Of a stretch of 64,000 nt of DNA, positions 54,076-63,313 are shown piece by piece. Origin of the DNA: Pseudomonas fragi (GTDB lineage Bacteria > Pseudomonadota > Gammaproteobacteria > Pseudomonadales > Pseudomonadaceae). The stretch covers positions 1 through 64,000 of the forward strand of contig NZ_NQKQ01000005.1 in assembly GCF_002269505.1 (NCBI RefSeq). The letters are read 5' to 3'. Position 1 is the first letter of the stretch. Every line of letters starts with the position of its first letter. Both the position numbers and the translations under genes were made by a program. The notes beneath the pieces were generated by a model, which did no database searches, had not been told where the DNA came from, and saw only the letters and a program-made list of their open reading frames with translations.

Positions 54076-54115
54076 TAGTCCTTAAGACTATAAGTAAGCA
54101 TGAGTCATAATGACT
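54076..54115. promoter_or_regulatory. Two NorR-type enhancer boxes
   Basis: GTCCTTAAGAC (54078-54088, inside the perfect palindrome TAGTCCTTAAGACTA) and GTCATAATGAC (54104-54114) both fit GT-N7-AC, the NorR site. Their centres are 26 bases apart. E. coli norVW uses three such sites. A third here would fall near 54130-54140, where the match is poor. Confidence 0.75.
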
Positions 54116-54154
54116 ATATATTATTTAAGTGCTTGTTTTTAAAGGCTTAAATAG

Positions 54155-54173
54155 TTGGCACGGAAACTGATAT
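54155..54173 (+). promoter_or_regulatory. Sigma-54-like promoter of hmpA
   Basis: TTGGCACG at 54155-54162 is a strong -24 element. At the -12 position the sequence is CTGAT where TTGCA is expected, so one of the two key bases (C of GC) is replaced by A. Spacing is correct. Confidence 0.55.
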
Positions 54174-54216
54174 GTAAAGGGTAATTGTTAAAGCCTACGT
54201 GCCAGGAGTCACCCTT

Positions 54217-55389
54217 ATGCTTACTGCTCAGGATCGTGCCATCGTTAAATCCACCGTGCCACTGCTGGAAAGCGGCGGTGAAGGGTTGATCACACACTTT
54301 TATCGCATGATGCTCTCGGAATACCCGCAGGTGCGCTCGCTGTTCAACCAGGCCAACCAGGCCAGTGGCGACCAGCCGCGAGCGCTGGCCAACGGCGTGC
54401 TGATGTATGCACGGCATATTGATCAGCTCGACCAGCTGGGCGATCTGGTGGCCCGGATCATCAACAAGCATGTTGCATTGCAAATCCTCCCCGAGCACTA
54501 CCCGATTGTCGGCAGCTGCCTGCTGCGGGCGATTGAGGAAGTGCTGGGCAGCGACATCGCCACGCCACAAGTGCTCAGTGCCTGGGGCGCGGCCTACAAC
54601 CAGCTGGCCGATATCCTGATCGGTGCCGAAGCGGCCATTTACGACGAAAAAGCAGCGGCACCGGGCGGCTGGCGTGGCGGGCGTGAATTCAAACTGGCAG
54701 CCAAGGTTGAAGAAAGCGCTGAAATCACCTCGTTTTACTTCCGTCCGGTCGACCAGCAGCCGATCCTCGACTTTGCCCCGGGCCAGTACATCGGCCTGAA
54801 AATGATGATCGATGGTGAAGAAGTGCGCCGCAACTACTCCCTGTCGGCACTGGCCCAGGTCGGTCGCTACCGTATCAGCGTCAAGCGCGAGAGCGGCGGG
54901 GTGGTTTCCAACTTCCTGCACGACCGGTTGAACGTGGGCGACATCGTGGAACTGTTTCCGCCTGCTGGCGAGTTCACCCTTACTGACAGCGACAAACCGC
55001 TGGTGCTGATCAGTGGCGGCGTGGGCATTACCCCGACCCTGGCGATGCTTGAAGCGGCGCTGGCGACAAAACGCCCGATCCACTTTATCCACTGCGCCCG
55101 TAATGCCGATGTGCATGCCTTCCGCACCTGGGTCGATGAACTGGCCGCACAGCACCCGCAACTGCAGCGTTTTTACTGCTATGACGAGCAGGGCGAATCT
55201 GCAAATCATGTCGGGCTTCTGACTGAGGAAGTGCTGGCGCAATGGTTGCCGCAAGAACGTGACCTGGACGCCTACTTCCTGGGGCCAAAAGGCTTTATGG
55301 GGGCGGTAAAGCGTCACCTCAAAGCGCTGGGTGTGCCGGAGCAGCAGAGCCGCTACGAGTTCTTCGGCCCGGCTGCCGAGCTGAAATAA
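54217..55389 (+). CDS. hmp: NO-inducible flavohemoprotein (nitric oxide dioxygenase)
   Basis: This 390-residue enzyme oxidises NO to nitrate using O2 and NAD(P)H. The globin domain (1-~135) includes the proximal-His helix (GVLMYARHIDQ) and HVALQILPEHYPIVG. The FAD domain has PGQYIGLKM and RRNYSLSALAQVGRYRISVKRE. The NAD domain has LISGGVGITPTLAMLEAAL and YFLGPKGFMGAVKRHL. ATG 54217 has CAGGAG upstream. The gene faces norR, and the NorR boxes and -24 element predict NO induction. Confidence 0.95.
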   Translation: MLTAQDRAIVKSTVPLLESGGEGLITHFYRMMLSEYPQVRSLFNQANQASGDQPRALANGVLMYARHIDQLDQLGDLVARIINKHVALQILPEHYPIVGSCLLRAIEEVLGSDIATPQVLSAWGAAYNQLADILIGAEAAIYDEKAAAPGGWRGGREFKLAAKVEESAEITSFYFRPVDQQPILDFAPGQYIGLKMMIDGEEVRRNYSLSALAQVGRYRISVKRESGGVVSNFLHDRLNVGDIVELFPPAGEFTLTDSDKPLVLISGGVGITPTLAMLEAALATKRPIHFIHCARNADVHAFRTWVDELAAQHPQLQRFYCYDEQGESANHVGLLTEEVLAQWLPQERDLDAYFLGPKGFMGAVKRHLKALGVPEQQSRYEFFGPAAELK

Positions 55390-55391
55390 AG

Positions 55392-55484
55392 CCTGTAGTC
55401 GCTGCCGCAGGCTGCGAAGGGTTGCGTAGCAACCCGTTGTCCAAAGGCCCCGCGGTCCCCTTCGCAGCCTTCGGCAGCTGCAGG
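55392..55484. repeat. REP-like palindrome (GTAGTCGCTG family)
   Basis: CCTGTAGTCGCTGCCGCAGG plus CTGCGAAGGG at 55392-55421 is mirrored by an imperfect inverse at 55457-55484. It directly follows the hmp stop and may end or stabilise that transcript. Confidence 0.8.
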
Positions 55485-55495
55485 AACACTGCAAC

Positions 55496-55548
55496 TGTGG
55501 GAGCGAGCCTGCTCGCGAAGGCCGTTCGCGAGCAGGCTCGCTCCCACA
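55496..55548. repeat. REPIN: paired inverted REP elements
   Basis: Copies of TGTGGGAGCGAGCCTGCTCG plus CGAA at 55496-55519 and the inverse at 55525-55548 are separated by only five bases, so they form one long hairpin. It sits 12 bases from the other REP family. Together they fill the gap between hmp and dsbB. Confidence 0.9.
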
Positions 55549-55710
55549 ATAGGGCTTGACCTGCAACAGAGTATCTACAGCAAACAGGCAAGACCTTAAT
55601 CCCCCATTAATCCCCCTGCGACAGTTTCCCTGTAACGTTCAGATACATCCAGGCAAAGGGTCTGGGTGTAAACTGTGCGCCTTACACATAATCAGGCTAA
55701 GGGATGCGGG

Positions 55711-56220
55711 ATGACCAATGACATGTTGCAACTGGGCCGGGAGAAGCGCTTTCTGGTCCTGCTCGGGCTGATCTGCCTGGCGCTGATTGGCGGTGCGCTC
55801 TATATGCAGATCGTGCTCGGTGAGGCGCCGTGCCCGCTGTGTATCCTGCAACGCTATGCCCTGCTGCTGATCGCTATCTTTGCTTTTATCGGTGCGGCCA
55901 TGCCGAGCCGGCGCAGCCTTACGGTGTTTGAAGTGCTGGTGGTACTCAGTGCCATTGGCGGGATTGTCGCCGCCGGGCGTCATGTTTATATTCTCGCCAA
56001 CCCGGCCGTGAGCTGCGGTCTTGATGTCTTGCAGCCCATCGTCGATGGCCTGCCGCTGGCCGCCGTGTTCCCTCTGGGGTTTCAGGTCGACGGGTTTTGC
56101 TCCACCCCGTACCCGCCGGTACTCGGCATGTCGCTGGCGCAGTGGGCACTGGTAGCCTTTGTACTGACTGCAGTGCTGGTGCCGCTGGGCATCTACCGCA
56201 ACCGGAAAAAATCGAACTGA
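55711..56220 (+). CDS. dsbB: Disulfide bond formation protein DsbB
   Basis: This 169-residue inner-membrane protein with four helices re-oxidises DsbA using ubiquinone. Both redox pairs are present: C41-P-L-C44 in the first periplasmic loop, then C102 (AVSCGLD) and C130 (GFCSTPYPP) in the second. The Arg after CPLCILQR is the quinone-site residue in E. coli. ATG 55711 follows GGGATGCGGG. Its position before the bo3 oxidase operon may be functional, since the oxidase re-oxidises ubiquinol. Confidence 0.93.
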   Translation: MTNDMLQLGREKRFLVLLGLICLALIGGALYMQIVLGEAPCPLCILQRYALLLIAIFAFIGAAMPSRRSLTVFEVLVVLSAIGGIVAAGRHVYILANPAVSCGLDVLQPIVDGLPLAAVFPLGFQVDGFCSTPYPPVLGMSLAQWALVAFVLTAVLVPLGIYRNRKKSN

Positions 56221-57025
56221 GTAACGCCTAAATTATGTTTGGGCTGCCTCGTTCCTCCTCAGGATGTGCGGGGCGTTTTTTTGTCCGCACACAAATGTAA
56301 AGAGGGTGTGAGCCGAACGTCGAAAACGGGTGCGCGACACTGCGACATATTGTCACGGAAGGCGTGTCGCAGGTCGTGTATTGGTCTGACCGGCGGTCTT
56401 TCGAACGTATGACTTTGTGTAACGTACCTGAGGTGTTTTGACGCTGGGGGAGGGGTTGAAAAGTGCCTGGAGAGACTCCATGCAAATTGGCTCAAGCCCT
56501 TTTTATTTGGGCGTTTAAGCGAGATCGGGGGGAGGGGGAATGCGCTAAAAAGGGGCGTTCTGATTGAGGGGTTATGGCGTGCTACAACCCTGATTTTCAT
56601 GGGCGTTTCAACGCGGGGCGTAATAATAGGTGGGGATTGTTACCGGGGCCGAGAAGAATTATTTCCGAATGAGACGTGGTTTATAGAGAGCTACCTAACT
56701 ACAATCGCCCGCACTGAACGTCCAGCCTGCTCATCCCTGAGCCCAAGCGGGAAGTTGAAGGCCGACTGGGTTGTTCAATACAGGCGTCCCATGCGACTCC
56801 CAGGTACTGGCAACCCTTCTAAGTTCCGCACCAAATGGAATTGGTCGACAAGGCCATTGACCACGTATCGAATAAGAAATCACTGCTAACCCGGAATTTG
56901 CCCGTTCGCCAGATGGTGATAGAGCAGGCTTTCATTCAATTCCGGAAAAGAGCCAACCCTTGGCAGGGCGAAGTGTTGGCGAAAAAAACCAACTGCATTG
57001 TGCAAGCTGTTTTAGAGGTCGTGAG
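56221..57025. other. Long gene-free stretch upstream of cyoA
   Basis: About 800 bases hold no supported gene. A weak stem plus T run (GTGCGGGGCGTTTTTTT around 56258-56284) may end dsbB. GCCC-TTTTTATTT-GGGC around 56504-56516 is another small hairpin. Open frames at 56599-56889 and 56835-57029 (plus) give no recognisable protein and have poor ribosome sites. The second runs into the cyoA start. Base composition appears lower in GC than neighbouring genes. It probably contains the cyo promoter and a long leader, but I cannot place the boxes. Confidence 0.5.
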
Positions 57026-57964
57026 ATGACTAAAAAAAGGTACCCCAGACTCCTTGGCTTATTGCCACTTTTCGGCACGTTGTTGCTGGGAGGTTGCAAC
57101 ATGACATTGCTCGATCCGGTGGGGCAGGTCGGGATCGAAGAGCGGAATCTGATCATCACTGCAACACTGCTGATGCTTCTGGTCGTGGTGCCGGTCATCA
57201 TTATGACCCTGGTATTTGCGTGGAAATATCGCGCGTCGAACACCAGCGCTACCTACACACCAAAGTGGTCGCACTCCACCAAGATCGAAGTCGTGATCTG
57301 GACTGTGCCAATTCTGATCATCATCGCCCTGGGCGTGATCACCTACAAGTCGACCCACGCGCTGGACCCGTATCGTCCGCTCGAGTCTGACGTCAAGCCG
57401 ATTACCATCGAAGTGGTGGCAATGGACTGGAAGTGGATGTTCATCTATCCGGAACAGGGTATCGCCACCGTCAACAAGATCGTGTTCCCGGCCAACACCC
57501 CGGTCAATTTTCGTATCACCTCTGACACGGTCATGAACTCGTTCTTCATTCCGGGCCTGGGCGGTCAGATCTACGCCATGGCCGGCATGACGACCAAGCT
57601 GCACCTGATTGCCAACCGCAACGCTGAAATGGAAGGCATCTCTGCCAACTACAGCGGTGCCGGCTTCACTGGCATGAAATTCAAAGCGATCGCGACTTCT
57701 CAGGCTGACTTTGATGCCTGGGTAAGTGAAGTCAAAGCGTCACCTAAACAGCTTGATGAAGCTGCTTATGCCGCCTTGTCCGTATCCAGTCAGAACAATC
57801 CCGTTGAGCTGTTCTCCTCGTACACACCGAACCTGTTTCAGAAAATCGTCGACAAGTACGAAGGTATGACACCAGGCAAACCGGTGAAGCACGAGAAGAA
57901 AGAAGTGGCCGGGAACGACGTGGCGGACACGAGTGAGCATTCAGCTGCCGGGGCAGAGGAGTAA
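57026..57964 (+). CDS. cyoA: Cytochrome bo3 ubiquinol oxidase subunit II
   Basis: This 312-residue subunit is a lipoprotein (lipobox LLGGC about residue 24) with two membrane helices and a periplasmic cupredoxin domain. [27 protein letters not shown] and [21 protein letters not shown] are typical. The copper-A ligands are absent, as expected for a quinol oxidase. The acidic/alanine tail ([22 protein letters not shown]) is variable. The start has AGAGG upstream. An earlier in-frame ATG at 56960 is not supported. Confidence 0.96.
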   Translation: MTKKRYPRLLGLLPLFGTLLLGGCNMTLLDPVGQVGIEERNLIITATLLMLLVVVPVIIMTLVFAWKYRASNTSATYTPKWSHSTKIEVVIWTVPILIIIALGVITYKSTHALDPYRPLESDVKPITIEVVAMDWKWMFIYPEQGIATVNKIVFPANTPVNFRITSDTVMNSFFIPGLGGQIYAMAGMTTKLHLIANRNAEMEGISANYSGAGFTGMKFKAIATSQADFDAWVSEVKASPKQLDEAAYAALSVSSQNNPVELFSSYTPNLFQKIVDKYEGMTPGKPVKHEKKEVAGNDVADTSEHSAAGAEE

Positions 57965-57967
57965 ACG

Positions 57968-59992
57968 ATGTTTGGTAAATTAAGTTGGGAAGCGGTCCCG
58001 TTCCATGAGCCGATCGTGATGGTGACCATCGCCATGATCGCGCTGGGTGGTCTGGCACTGTTTGCAGCAATCACCTACTTCAAGAAGTGGACCTACCTGT
58101 GGACCGAATGGCTAACGTCAGTCGACCACAAGAAAATCGGCGTGATGTACATCATCGTCGCCATGATCATGCTGCTGCGCGGCTTTGCCGACGCCGTGAT
58201 GATGCGTACCCAGCTGGCCATGGCCACCGAGGGTTCGCCTGGCTACCTGCCACCTGAACACTATGACCAGATCTTCACCGCTCACGGTGTGATCATGATC
58301 ATCTTCATGGCAATGCCATTCTTCACCGGCCTGATGAACCTTGCAGTGCCGCTGCAGATCGGTGCCCGTGACGTGGCCTACCCGTTCCTGAACTCCCTGA
58401 GCTTCTGGCTGCTGGTGTCCGGCGTTGTGCTGGTCAACCTGTCGCTGGGCGTCGGCGAGTTCGCCAAGACCGGTTGGGTTGCTTATCCGCCGCTGTCGGG
58501 CTTGCAGTACAGTCCGGGCGTGGGGATGGATTACTACATCTGGGCGCTACAGCTATCGGGGTTAGGTACGACATTAACCGGGGTTAACTTCCTGGCGACT
58601 GTTCTGAAGATGCGTGCCCCTGGCATGAAACTGATGGACATGCCGATCTTCACCTGGACCTGCACCTGGGCAAACGTCCTGATCGTGGCTTCGTTCCCGA
58701 TCCTGACTGCTACCCTGGCACTGCTGACACTTGACCGTTACATGGATTTCCACATTTTCACCAATGAACTTGGTGGCAATCCAATGATGTACGTCAACCT
58801 GTTCTGGGCGTGGGGTCACCCTGAGGTTTACATCCTCATTCTGCCAGCGTTCGGTATCTTCTCCGAAGTTATCTCCACGTTCACCGGCAAGCGTCTGTTC
58901 GGTCACCACTCGATGGTCTACGCCTCCGGCGCGATCTCGGTGCTGGGCTTCATGGTTTGGCTGCACCACTTCTTCACCATGGGTTCGGGTGCAAGCGTCA
59001 ACGCCTTCTTCGGTCTGGCGACGATGCTGATTTCCATCCCGACGGGTGTGAAGCTGTTCAACTGGCTGTTCACCATCTACCAGGGCCGTCTGCGCTTCAC
59101 CAGCCAGGTTCTGTGGACCCTGGGCTTTATGGTGACTTTCGCCATCGGCGGCATGACCGGCGTACTGCTGGCCATCCCGGGTGCTGACTTCGTACTGCAC
59201 AACAGCCTGTTCGTTATTGCTCACTTCCATAACGTGATCATCGGCGGCGCAGTATTCGGTTACATCGCAGGCTTCAGCTTCTACTTCCCTAAAGCGTTCG
59301 GCTTCAAGTTGAACGAGAAGTGGGGCAAGGCAGCGTTCTGGTTCTGGATCGTCGGCTTCTTCATCGCTTTCATGCCGCTCTATGCACTGGGCTTCATGGG
59401 CATGACCCGTCGTCTGAACGCCAGCACCAACCCTGAGTGGGTGCCTTACCTGTACGTTGCCCTGTTCGGCGCAATCCTGATCGCTTGCGGTATCGCCAGC
59501 CAGCTGATCCAGCTGTACGTCAGTATCCGTGACCGCAACAAGCCAGAGAACGCCTGCGAATTCGGCGATCCTTGGAATGCACACACGCTGGAATGGTCGA
59601 CTTCGTCGCCACCACCGTTCTACAACTTCGCTGTACTGCCAAAAGTCGACGGTATCGACCCGTTCACCGAAGCCAAGGAAAACGGTACTGCGTACCAGGC
59701 TCCGGCCAAGTACGAGCCGATCCACATGCCGAACAACACGGCAACGGGTGTGTACATGGGTGCACTGCTGACCGTCTTCGGTTTTGCAATGATCTGGCAC
59801 ATCTGGTGGCTGGCCATCGCTGGTCTGGTTGGCACCGTCGTGGTCTTCGTGGCTCACGCTGCACGTGACGACCAGGGCTACATGGTGCCGGTAGAGACTA
59901 TCGAGCGCATCGAGGCCGAGCAGCACAAGCGTCTGGTAGCCGCCAAAGCAATCCCGGCTACTCGTGTTGAAACCAAGTTGGAACAGGCTTAA
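57968..59992 (+). CDS. cyoB: Cytochrome bo3 ubiquinol oxidase subunit I
   Basis: A 674-residue heme-copper oxidase subunit with the low-spin heme and the heme-CuB centre. Landmarks are [38 protein letters not shown] (heme His), the CuB His-Tyr segment [28 protein letters not shown] (CuB His pair) and [19 protein letters not shown] (heme ligands). It pumps protons while reducing O2 to water. The start is three bases after cyoA. Confidence 0.98.
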   Translation: MFGKLSWEAVPFHEPIVMVTIAMIALGGLALFAAITYFKKWTYLWTEWLTSVDHKKIGVMYIIVAMIMLLRGFADAVMMRTQLAMATEGSPGYLPPEHYDQIFTAHGVIMIIFMAMPFFTGLMNLAVPLQIGARDVAYPFLNSLSFWLLVSGVVLVNLSLGVGEFAKTGWVAYPPLSGLQYSPGVGMDYYIWALQLSGLGTTLTGVNFLATVLKMRAPGMKLMDMPIFTWTCTWANVLIVASFPILTATLALLTLDRYMDFHIFTNELGGNPMMYVNLFWAWGHPEVYILILPAFGIFSEVISTFTGKRLFGHHSMVYASGAISVLGFMVWLHHFFTMGSGASVNAFFGLATMLISIPTGVKLFNWLFTIYQGRLRFTSQVLWTLGFMVTFAIGGMTGVLLAIPGADFVLHNSLFVIAHFHNVIIGGAVFGYIAGFSFYFPKAFGFKLNEKWGKAAFWFWIVGFFIAFMPLYALGFMGMTRRLNASTNPEWVPYLYVALFGAILIACGIASQLIQLYVSIRDRNKPENACEFGDPWNAHTLEWSTSSPPPFYNFAVLPKVDGIDPFTEAKENGTAYQAPAKYEPIHMPNNTATGVYMGALLTVFGFAMIWHIWWLAIAGLVGTVVVFVAHAARDDQGYMVPVETIERIEAEQHKRLVAAKAIPATRVETKLEQA

Positions 59993-59995
59993 ACC

Positions 59996-60622
59996 ATGTC
60001 GAACTTAGCGACCACTGCTGGACACGCTCATGGTCATGACCATGGGCACGACGACCATCACCACGACTCGGGCGAGACTACCGTATTCGGTTTCTGGCTC
60101 TACCTGATGACCGACTGCATCTTGTTTGCGTCGATCTTCGCGGTATACGCGGTATTGGTGAACAACGTTGCAGGTGGCCCGTCGGGCCACGACATCTTCG
60201 AACTGCCTTATGTACTGGGTGAAACTGCCCTGCTGCTGTTCAGTTCGATCACCTACGGCTTCGCCATGCTGGCGTTGTTCAAGGGCAAGAAACAGCAGGT
60301 GCTGTTCTGGCTGGGCATGACCTTCCTGCTCGGTGCAGGCTTCATCGCCATGGAAATCAACGAGTTCCACCTGTTGATCTCCGAGGGCTACGGCCCTAGC
60401 CGTTCGGGCTTCCTGTCTGGCTTCTTCACCCTGGTCGGTACCCACGGTCTGCACGTGACCAGCGGTCTGATCTGGATGGCGATCATGATGTATCAGGTGC
60501 AGAAAAACGGCCTGACCTCGACCAACAAGACCCGTCTGAGCTGCCTGAGCCTGTTCTGGCACTTCCTGGACGTGGTCTGGATCTGCGTATTCACCGTTGT
60601 TTACCTGATGGGGACTTTGTAA
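59996..60622 (+). CDS. cyoC: Cytochrome bo3 ubiquinol oxidase subunit III
   Basis: This 208-residue protein has five helices and belongs to the COX3 family. The N-terminus is His/Asp rich ([18 protein letters not shown], residues ~7-24), a stretch that could bind metal. [33 protein letters not shown] and [19 protein letters not shown] are standard. It lies three bases after cyoB and its stop overlaps cyoD by one base. Confidence 0.96.
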   Translation: MSNLATTAGHAHGHDHGHDDHHHDSGETTVFGFWLYLMTDCILFASIFAVYAVLVNNVAGGPSGHDIFELPYVLGETALLLFSSITYGFAMLALFKGKKQQVLFWLGMTFLLGAGFIAMEINEFHLLISEGYGPSRSGFLSGFFTLVGTHGLHVTSGLIWMAIMMYQVQKNGLTSTNKTRLSCLSLFWHFLDVVWICVFTVVYLMGTL

Positions 60623-60948
60623 TGGCTAACGCACATTCCGACGGCGCCAACCACGGCAGCGTGAAGTCCTACGCGATCGGCTTCATCCTGTCGGTGATCC
60701 TGACCGTTATTCCGTTCGGGCTGGTGATGTACCCATCGCTGCCCAAATTCACCACCCTGGCGATCGTGCTGTTGTTCGCCGTAGTGCAAGTGGTTGTTCA
60801 CCTGGTGTACTTCCTGCACCTGGACCGCTCGCCTGCACAACGCAACAACGTCACCGCGCTGGTATTTGCTGCGCTGGTAATTGTGCTGCTGGTGGGCTTG
60901 TCCCTGTGGATCATGTTCAGCATCCACACTGAAATGATGGCGAAGTGA
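60622..60948 (+). CDS. cyoD: Cytochrome bo3 ubiquinol oxidase subunit IV
   Basis: This 108-residue protein with three helices has GSVKSYAIGFILSVILTVIPFGLVM and QVVVHLVYFLHLDRS, the COX4-pro family pattern. It is needed for assembly of the CuB site in E. coli. It overlaps the cyoC stop and precedes cyoE by 11 bases. Confidence 0.95.
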   Translation: MANAHSDGANHGSVKSYAIGFILSVILTVIPFGLVMYPSLPKFTTLAIVLLFAVVQVVVHLVYFLHLDRSPAQRNNVTALVFAALVIVLLVGLSLWIMFSIHTEMMAK

Positions 60949-60959
60949 GGTAAGACCCG

Positions 60960-61847
60960 ATGTCCTTCAAGCACTTTATCCAAATCACCAAACCGGGGAT
61001 CATTTTCGGTAACGTGCTTTCTGTGGCAGGCGGGTTTTTCCTGGCCTCGAAGGGGCATTTCGATCTTGCCCTGTTCCTGGCTGCGGTAATCGGCACCTCC
61101 CTGGTGGTAGCGTCCGGTTGTGTGTTCAACAACTGCATCGACCGTGACATTGACATCAAGATGGACCGCACCAAGAACCGCGTACTGGTTCAAGGCCTGA
61201 TCTCCCTCAAGGTGGCCCTGGTTTACGCCACCTTGCTGGGGGGCGCCGGCCTGTACCTGCTGTATCGCGTGGCCAACCCGCTGGCGGCTCTGTTCGCCGC
61301 GATCGGCTTCGTGATCTACGTTGGTCTGTACAGCCTGTACTTCAAGCGCAAGTCGGTTCACGGCACGCTTATCGGCAGTCTGTCGGGTGCAATGCCGCCG
61401 GTCATCGGCTATGTAGCTGTGAGCAACAGCTTCGACATGGCCGCACTGACCCTGCTGGTGATGTTCAGCCTGTGGCAGATGCCGCATTCCTACGCCATCG
61501 CGATCTTCCGCTTCAACGATTACCTGGCTGCATCGATTCCGGTGTTGCCAGTGAAGCGCGGGATCAAGGTTGCCAAGAAGCACATCCTGCTCTACATCCT
61601 CGCGTTCCTGATCGCGACCCTGATGCTCACCCTCGGCGGTTACGCCGGCATGAGCTACATGGCCGTGGCAGCTGCGATGGGCATGTACTGGCTGTACATG
61701 GCGTGGACGGGCTACAAGGCCGTCGACGACAAGGTATGGGCACGCAAGCTGTTCGTGTTCTCGATCTTCACCATCACCGCACTGAGCGTCATGATGTCCC
61801 TGGATTTCAAAGCGCCTGCCGAGTTGTTGCTGACTTACGCGCATTGA
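60960..61847 (+). CDS. cyoE: Protoheme IX farnesyltransferase (heme O synthase)
   Basis: This 295-residue UbiA-type prenyltransferase converts heme B to heme O for the bo3 oxidase. The first Asp-rich motif is [18 protein letters not shown] (about residues 57-74) and the second loop reads [48 protein letters not shown] follows. About eight to nine helices are predicted. The ribosome site is TGAGGT. A terminator follows. Confidence 0.95.
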   Translation: MSFKHFIQITKPGIIFGNVLSVAGGFFLASKGHFDLALFLAAVIGTSLVVASGCVFNNCIDRDIDIKMDRTKNRVLVQGLISLKVALVYATLLGGAGLYLLYRVANPLAALFAAIGFVIYVGLYSLYFKRKSVHGTLIGSLSGAMPPVIGYVAVSNSFDMAALTLLVMFSLWQMPHSYAIAIFRFNDYLAASIPVLPVKRGIKVAKKHILLYILAFLIATLMLTLGGYAGMSYMAVAAAMGMYWLYMAWTGYKAVDDKVWARKLFVFSIFTITALSVMMSLDFKAPAELLLTYAH

Positions 61848-61861
61848 TTTAGCCAGACCTG

Positions 61862-61899
61862 AAAAAACCCCGCCTTCTCAAGAAGAGCGGGGTTTTTTT
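61862..61899. terminator. Terminator after the cyo operon
   Basis: AAAAACCCCGCCTTCT and AGAAGAGCGGGGTTTTTTT form a stem around CA, so it can serve both cyoE and the convergent MFS gene. Confidence 0.9.
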
Positions 61900-61929
61900 A
61901 TGCCGGTGTGAAACCTTGTGAAGCCGGGT

Positions 61930-63276
61930 TCAGGCAGTCCGCAGCTTGCCCGCCGGTAACATGGGCAGCACATTGGCCAGCCCGGCTGCAATCCCGTAAG
62001 GGCGCAATACACTGAACAACAACCCGCTCGCCAGCAGGTAACCGCCGGAACAGATCACCAGTGACCAGCGCAAGGCATTGACGCCCATTAGCGGGGTCAG
62101 GTGATCACTCAGTACACCTACGGCCAATGGCCCGAAACCCGCACCGATGGCCATGATCCCGAAGTTGTAGAGGGCGATCATGGTTGCGCGGCGCTCAGGT
62201 ACTACCAGTTGGGCAATGGCGGTGTAGCTCGGCGCCATCCACCACATGCCGAACACCGACATGCCGAACATAAATACCGTGGCCTGTGGCACTTGCAACG
62301 CGCCTAGCGCCCAGGGATGGCCGGCAGGATAAAGGGCGAACGCTATCGACATCGGCAACGCCAGCAATGCGCCGACAATAGGCACACCCAATTGCCAGCG
62401 GCTGTCGCGCCGGGCCAGATGGGCACTCAACCAGCCGCTGGACAGCGAGCCGATAATGGCCCCCGGCCCGGCCGCAAGGCCCATGATGATGCCCGCGTCC
62501 TTGAGCGTAAGGCCGTGGCTGCGCACCAGAAACGCCGTGCTCCAGATGCTGAACGCATAACTGGCAAACGCCAGCAGCGCGCCGGCCAGGGCAATGCGCA
62601 CAAAGGTTTTCGACTCCCAGGCCACGCGCATCACTTGCATCACGCTTTCGTTGGGCACGGCAGGGCGCGCCTCGCGGGCTTTCTCCCACAGGCCGCGCAA
62701 GGGCTCGGCAGCCGTAAACCGCAGTAACACAGCGGCTGCAATGCCCGGCAGTGCCATCCAGATAAACGCTTCGCGCCAGCCGTGGTAGTAGGCGATATAG
62801 GCGCCCAGGCTCATGCCCAGCAGTGCGCCGATAGGGGCTCCGAGCATAAATACACTGATGGCCTTGGAGCGCTGATGGGGCGGGTAGAGGTCGGCAATCA
62901 TCGACATCGAAGCCGCACCGCTGCCGGACTCGCCCACCGCCACACCGATACGCGCCAGGGCCAGGGTCCAGAAGTTGCTGGCAAAGCCGCAAAGCATGGC
63001 CATCACACTCCAGAACGCGCAGCACCAGCCAATCAGGTTGCGTCTATGCCCTCGGTCGGCAAAGCGCCCCAGCGGGATTGCAAACAGGCAGTAGACCAGG
63101 GCAAATGCCAGCCCCGTGAGCAGGCCGATCTGGGTGTCGGAGACGTGAAACTCGGCCTTGATCGGTTCAATCACAACGCCCATGACTTGACGGTCGATCA
63201 GGCTGACCGCCGAAATCAGGAACAACACAAACAAGGTGTAATGACGGCGAAATCCGGAGATTTGGGTATTCATCAT
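61930..63276 (-). CDS. MFS transporter (Spinster-like)
   Basis: A 448-residue major facilitator with 12 predicted helices. The first-loop motif is GRFADRGHRRN (about residues 72-82), preceded by SLIDRQVMGVVIEPIKAEFHVSDTQIGLLTGLAFALVYCLFAIPLG in its helices 1-2. GVAVGESGSGAASMSMIADLYPPHQRSKAISVFMLGAPIG matches the Spinster-like branch, often linked to aromatic or carboxylate uptake. The substrate is unknown. Two adjacent ATG codons (63276 and 63273) are possible starts. It lies 37 bases after the amidase, so one transcript is likely. Confidence 0.88.
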   Translation of the reverse strand: MMNTQISGFRRHYTLFVLFLISAVSLIDRQVMGVVIEPIKAEFHVSDTQIGLLTGLAFALVYCLFAIPLGRFADRGHRRNLIGWCCAFWSVMAMLCGFASNFWTLALARIGVAVGESGSGAASMSMIADLYPPHQRSKAISVFMLGAPIGALLGMSLGAYIAYYHGWREAFIWMALPGIAAAVLLRFTAAEPLRGLWEKAREARPAVPNESVMQVMRVAWESKTFVRIALAGALLAFASYAFSIWSTAFLVRSHGLTLKDAGIIMGLAAGPGAIIGSLSSGWLSAHLARRDSRWQLGVPIVGALLALPMSIAFALYPAGHPWALGALQVPQATVFMFGMSVFGMWWMAPSYTAIAQLVVPERRATMIALYNFGIMAIGAGFGPLAVGVLSDHLTPLMGVNALRWSLVICSGGYLLASGLLFSVLRPYGIAAGLANVLPMLPAGKLRTA

Positions 63277-63313
63277 TTCAATCCCATCGAGCAGTGTTCA
63301 TCGGTTGAAGGGC

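Noticed and set aside
56599..56889. 97-codon plus-strand frame before cyoA
   Set aside because: No convincing ribosome site and no family resemblance. It is kept only as part of the unexplained interval.
56941..57040. Crc/Hfq catabolite-repression motif near the cyoA start
   Set aside because: Two runs of seven A residues are present, but neither completes the AAnAAnAA pattern, so the site is not supported by sequence alone.
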